Assembly (NCBI GenBank): GCA_937897085.1
Contig: CALCOR010000008.1
Coordinates: 1-6,882, forward strand
Direction: 5' to 3'
Source: an uncultured euryarchaeote
GTDB lineage: Archaea > Thermoplasmatota > Poseidoniia > Poseidoniales > Thalassarchaeaceae
DNA: 6,882 nt
The position numbers and the translations under genes were made by a program. Positions 5,272 to 6,882 of this stretch are shown here, piece by piece. The notes under the pieces are model-generated. The model saw nothing but the letters and a program-made list of their open reading frames with translations, did not search any database and was not told the origin of the DNA. The first letter of the stretch is position 1. Every line of letters begins with the position of its first letter.

Positions 5272-6882
5272 TCATCTGGAGATGCGCTCCCCATGCGCAT
5301 CGGCGATCGCCTGCCACACCTCGTCCATGGAGTCGCCTTCTGGCTGCACGACGGAATCGGCCACTGAGAGGAGTTCCGTGTTCTGCTGGAACGTCAGATC
5401 GTCCGGAATCAAGTCGTTCTGGGGGTCGTGGTCGTGAGGGTCGAAGTCGTCTTCATCCAGCCAATCGTCTCCCTCGTTCTGTACCTCGACAAACCCATGT
5501 GGGCGAAGTTCCTTCATCATCTCCCAGCCCGCTCGGTCCTGCGTTCGACAGTTGTCCCACGCGTTGAACAACATCTCCAACGTGCTGATTTCTGACGCGC
5601 TCTTGCTATCCTCTCGCAACGAGAGCATGTAGGACGCCAAGCGGTCACCGAGCGGAAGCGGACCTTTGCACTCGAACACCTGGATACAGATGAACACCTT
5701 GAGTCGATTTTTTCGGGCGCATTCGATGTCCGGATACGCCCACACCCTGATGTCGGCGTTGCCCGGATTACCTGCCAGAGACAGGCGATAGGCGAGTCCC
5801 GAGTCACCCTGAATGAGCAGCGAATCCGGTTCGGCGAGTTCGAAGGACTTCTGACTCGTCTGCCACACCGAGTGCAGGAATCCGAGCGCCATCTTCTGTG
5901 GACGATCGGGTTGTATCTCTCCCGTGGGCATAGCCCAGTACCATGTGATGGCGCGCAGTAGTTGGCCCACGGGGCTGTTCGGCGGATGCAGGGCAGAGAT
6001 GATCAGGAAGCGCCAAACGGAGGGATCGGGGGGGACGGGTTCCATGGTGAATCCAGTGGGAACCCGCACGAGCAGGTGAAGACGGTCATCCCTGACCAGC
6101 AGGAGTGGACAGCTCGATTGGTTGTGCAATTCCGGCCAGCCATCATCGGTTGCCGCTTTCCACGCAGCAGTGACAGCACTCAGATCATTGGACAGTTCCG
6201 CCCATATCTTCTGGGAGATGTGGCATTTCATCAGTTGTGCCATCACTTCTCGTTCGCTCGCAGACTCAGCCCAGTGCCAGAACGGGTGGTAGCCGTGGTG
6301 GTGCAGTTCCTCGAACATCGCCTCAGCCTCCCAGTCTTCGGGATCATTGGAGAGGCGCGCCGGGAGTGGCACCAACGGTTCACTTCGGTGAGACACCCAG
6401 GAGACCGAGGGCTCATCGTCGATTCTCCAGCAGCAGGCGGCAAGTGCCCTGAGCATCTCATCCCAGTCGTCGAACGCGGCTGCCGCTTCCACGTCCCCTG
6501 ATCCAAGCATGTGCGCCAGGTCAGCCATCGGGATCGGTCCTGGAAGCCGCTCGCCATTGAGTGTCCAACCCCAACGAGCCTTCGCCAATCGGCCACCCGA
6601 TGGAGTCTCGAACTCGCTCGGCAATTCAGGTGGATTCTCATTCCACAGTTCCTGCTCATGGTTGTGGTGCCATTGTCTCGCAGCCATCCAGAGGGTGCTG
6701 GAGTATCCGTCCCAGTCCTTGGGTCGGTCTGCCGAGTCGAGCACCTTGGCATCCTGATTGAACACCAGAACATCGAGCAGGGTGCGCCACCGTTCAGCCG
6801 CGGACTCGCCGCGAGCAGACTCCAACGCGGCGTTCACCGCCGCTCCGGTTCCAGGATCTGGACGAAGCGACTCGTGGTCGCC
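5272..6882 (-). CDS. Uncharacterised Trp-rich protein, 5'-truncated, 536 residues in window; paralogue of the gene at 3222-5246
   Basis: The frame is open to the right edge, and the window shows 536 residues up to the TGA at 5272-5274. I recognise no known family. Ordered similarity to the downstream gene runs through RWRTLL (31-36), WTLNGERLPGPIPMA (106-120), CPLLLVRDDRLHLLVRV (258-274), ALGFLHSV (332-339), GDSGLAY (359-365) and LPLGDRLASYMLSL (409-422), so they are tandem duplicates. By that alignment only about 28 residues are missing, and they would include the position of the partner's zinc ribbon. There is no membrane segment. Tryptophan is very frequent (25 residues, about 4.7%). Instead of the partner's long extension it ends with an acidic stretch at about 472-495 (12 Asp/Glu of 24). 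The partner follows after 25 bp, which points to co-transcription and possibly a heteromeric complex. Function is unknown. A GTG at 6837 is an internal codon, not a credible start. Confidence 0.85.
   Translation of the reverse strand, partial: GDHESLRPDPGTGAAVNAALESARGESAAERWRTLLDVLVFNQDAKVLDSADRPKDWDGYSSTLWMAARQWHHNHEQELWNENPPELPSEFETPSGGRLAKARWGWTLNGERLPGPIPMADLAHMLGSGDVEAAAAFDDWDEMLRALAACCWRIDDEPSVSWVSHRSEPLVPLPARLSNDPEDWEAEAMFEELHHHGYHPFWHWAESASEREVMAQLMKCHISQKIWAELSNDLSAVTAAWKAATDDGWPELHNQSSCPLLLVRDDRLHLLVRVPTGFTMEPVPPDPSVWRFLIISALHPPNSPVGQLLRAITWYWAMPTGEIQPDRPQKMALGFLHSVWQTSQKSFELAEPDSLLIQGDSGLAYRLSLAGNPGNADIRVWAYPDIECARKNRLKVFICIQVFECKGPLPLGDRLASYMLSLREDSKSASEISTLEMLFNAWDNCRTQDRAGWEMMKELRPHGFVEVQNEGDDWLDEDDFDPHDHDPQNDLIPDDLTFQQNTELLSVADSVVQPEGDSMDEVWQAIADAHGERISR

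Noticed and set aside
5247..5300. Upstream ATG at 5300 as start of the complete paralogue
   Set aside because: It would overlap the previous gene by 29 bp and lacks a good Shine-Dalgarno. The ATG at 5246 has AGAGGTGA and puts the cysteine pair at the N-terminus.
4858..5567. Several overlapping plus-strand frames opposite the junction of the two paralogues
   Set aside because: They are antisense to well-supported minus-strand genes, have skewed Ser/Arg/Pro composition and no clear ribosome-binding sites.
6835..6837. GTG at 6837 as the start of the right-hand gene
   Set aside because: The frame stays open to the window edge, and alignment with the paralogue shows that residues before this codon are expected.
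1..6882. CRISPR arrays, insertion sequences, tRNA or rRNA genes
   Set aside because: No regularly spaced repeats, transposase-like frames with terminal inverted repeats, or cloverleaf/rRNA signatures were seen on either strand.

Overview
The window is most likely archaeal. The clearest marker is a plus-strand gene for a TFB/TFIIB-type basal transcription factor: an N-terminal CX2C-X15-CX2C zinc ribbon, a basic linker and two divergent cyclin-like halves. The moderately high G+C, the compact gene packing and a secreted protein with an N-terminal signal peptide and a C-terminal membrane anchor would fit an uncultivated marine euryarchaeon such as Candidatus Poseidoniales/Thermoplasmatota. That lineage is an inference from style, not from a diagnostic gene.

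Layout. Positions 1-840 (minus) hold the N-terminal 280 residues of a gene that leaves the window at its left edge; it weakly resembles the inactivated-helicase half of AddB/RexB-type nucleases. Positions 841-1227 form a 387-bp divergent intergenic region with an AT-rich patch carrying a 23-bp imperfect palindrome, a possible TATA element and a possible 22-codon leader ORF whose stop overlaps the next start as ATGA. Positions 1228-2223 (plus) encode the divergent TFB. It converges, with only 6 bp between stop codons, on a minus-strand cluster that reads right to left: a partial gene (6882-5272), a complete gene (5246-3222) and a secreted thioredoxin-fold protein (3168-2230). Gaps within the cluster are 25 and 53 bp, so it may be one operon.

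The most unusual content is the pair of large cytoplasmic proteins at 5272-6882 and 3222-5246. I recognise no family for either. Read side by side they are clearly tandem paralogues, sharing several ordered motif blocks, and both are strongly enriched in tryptophan (about 4-5% of residues). The complete one starts with a short zinc ribbon and contains a His/Arg-rich segment and a C-terminal extension of about 180 residues. The partial one instead ends in an acidic tail. Nothing in the sequence assigns a biochemical role to them. The thioredoxin-like protein downstream would act outside the membrane, so its link to them may be only positional. No tRNA, rRNA, CRISPR array, insertion sequence or clear terminator was seen.
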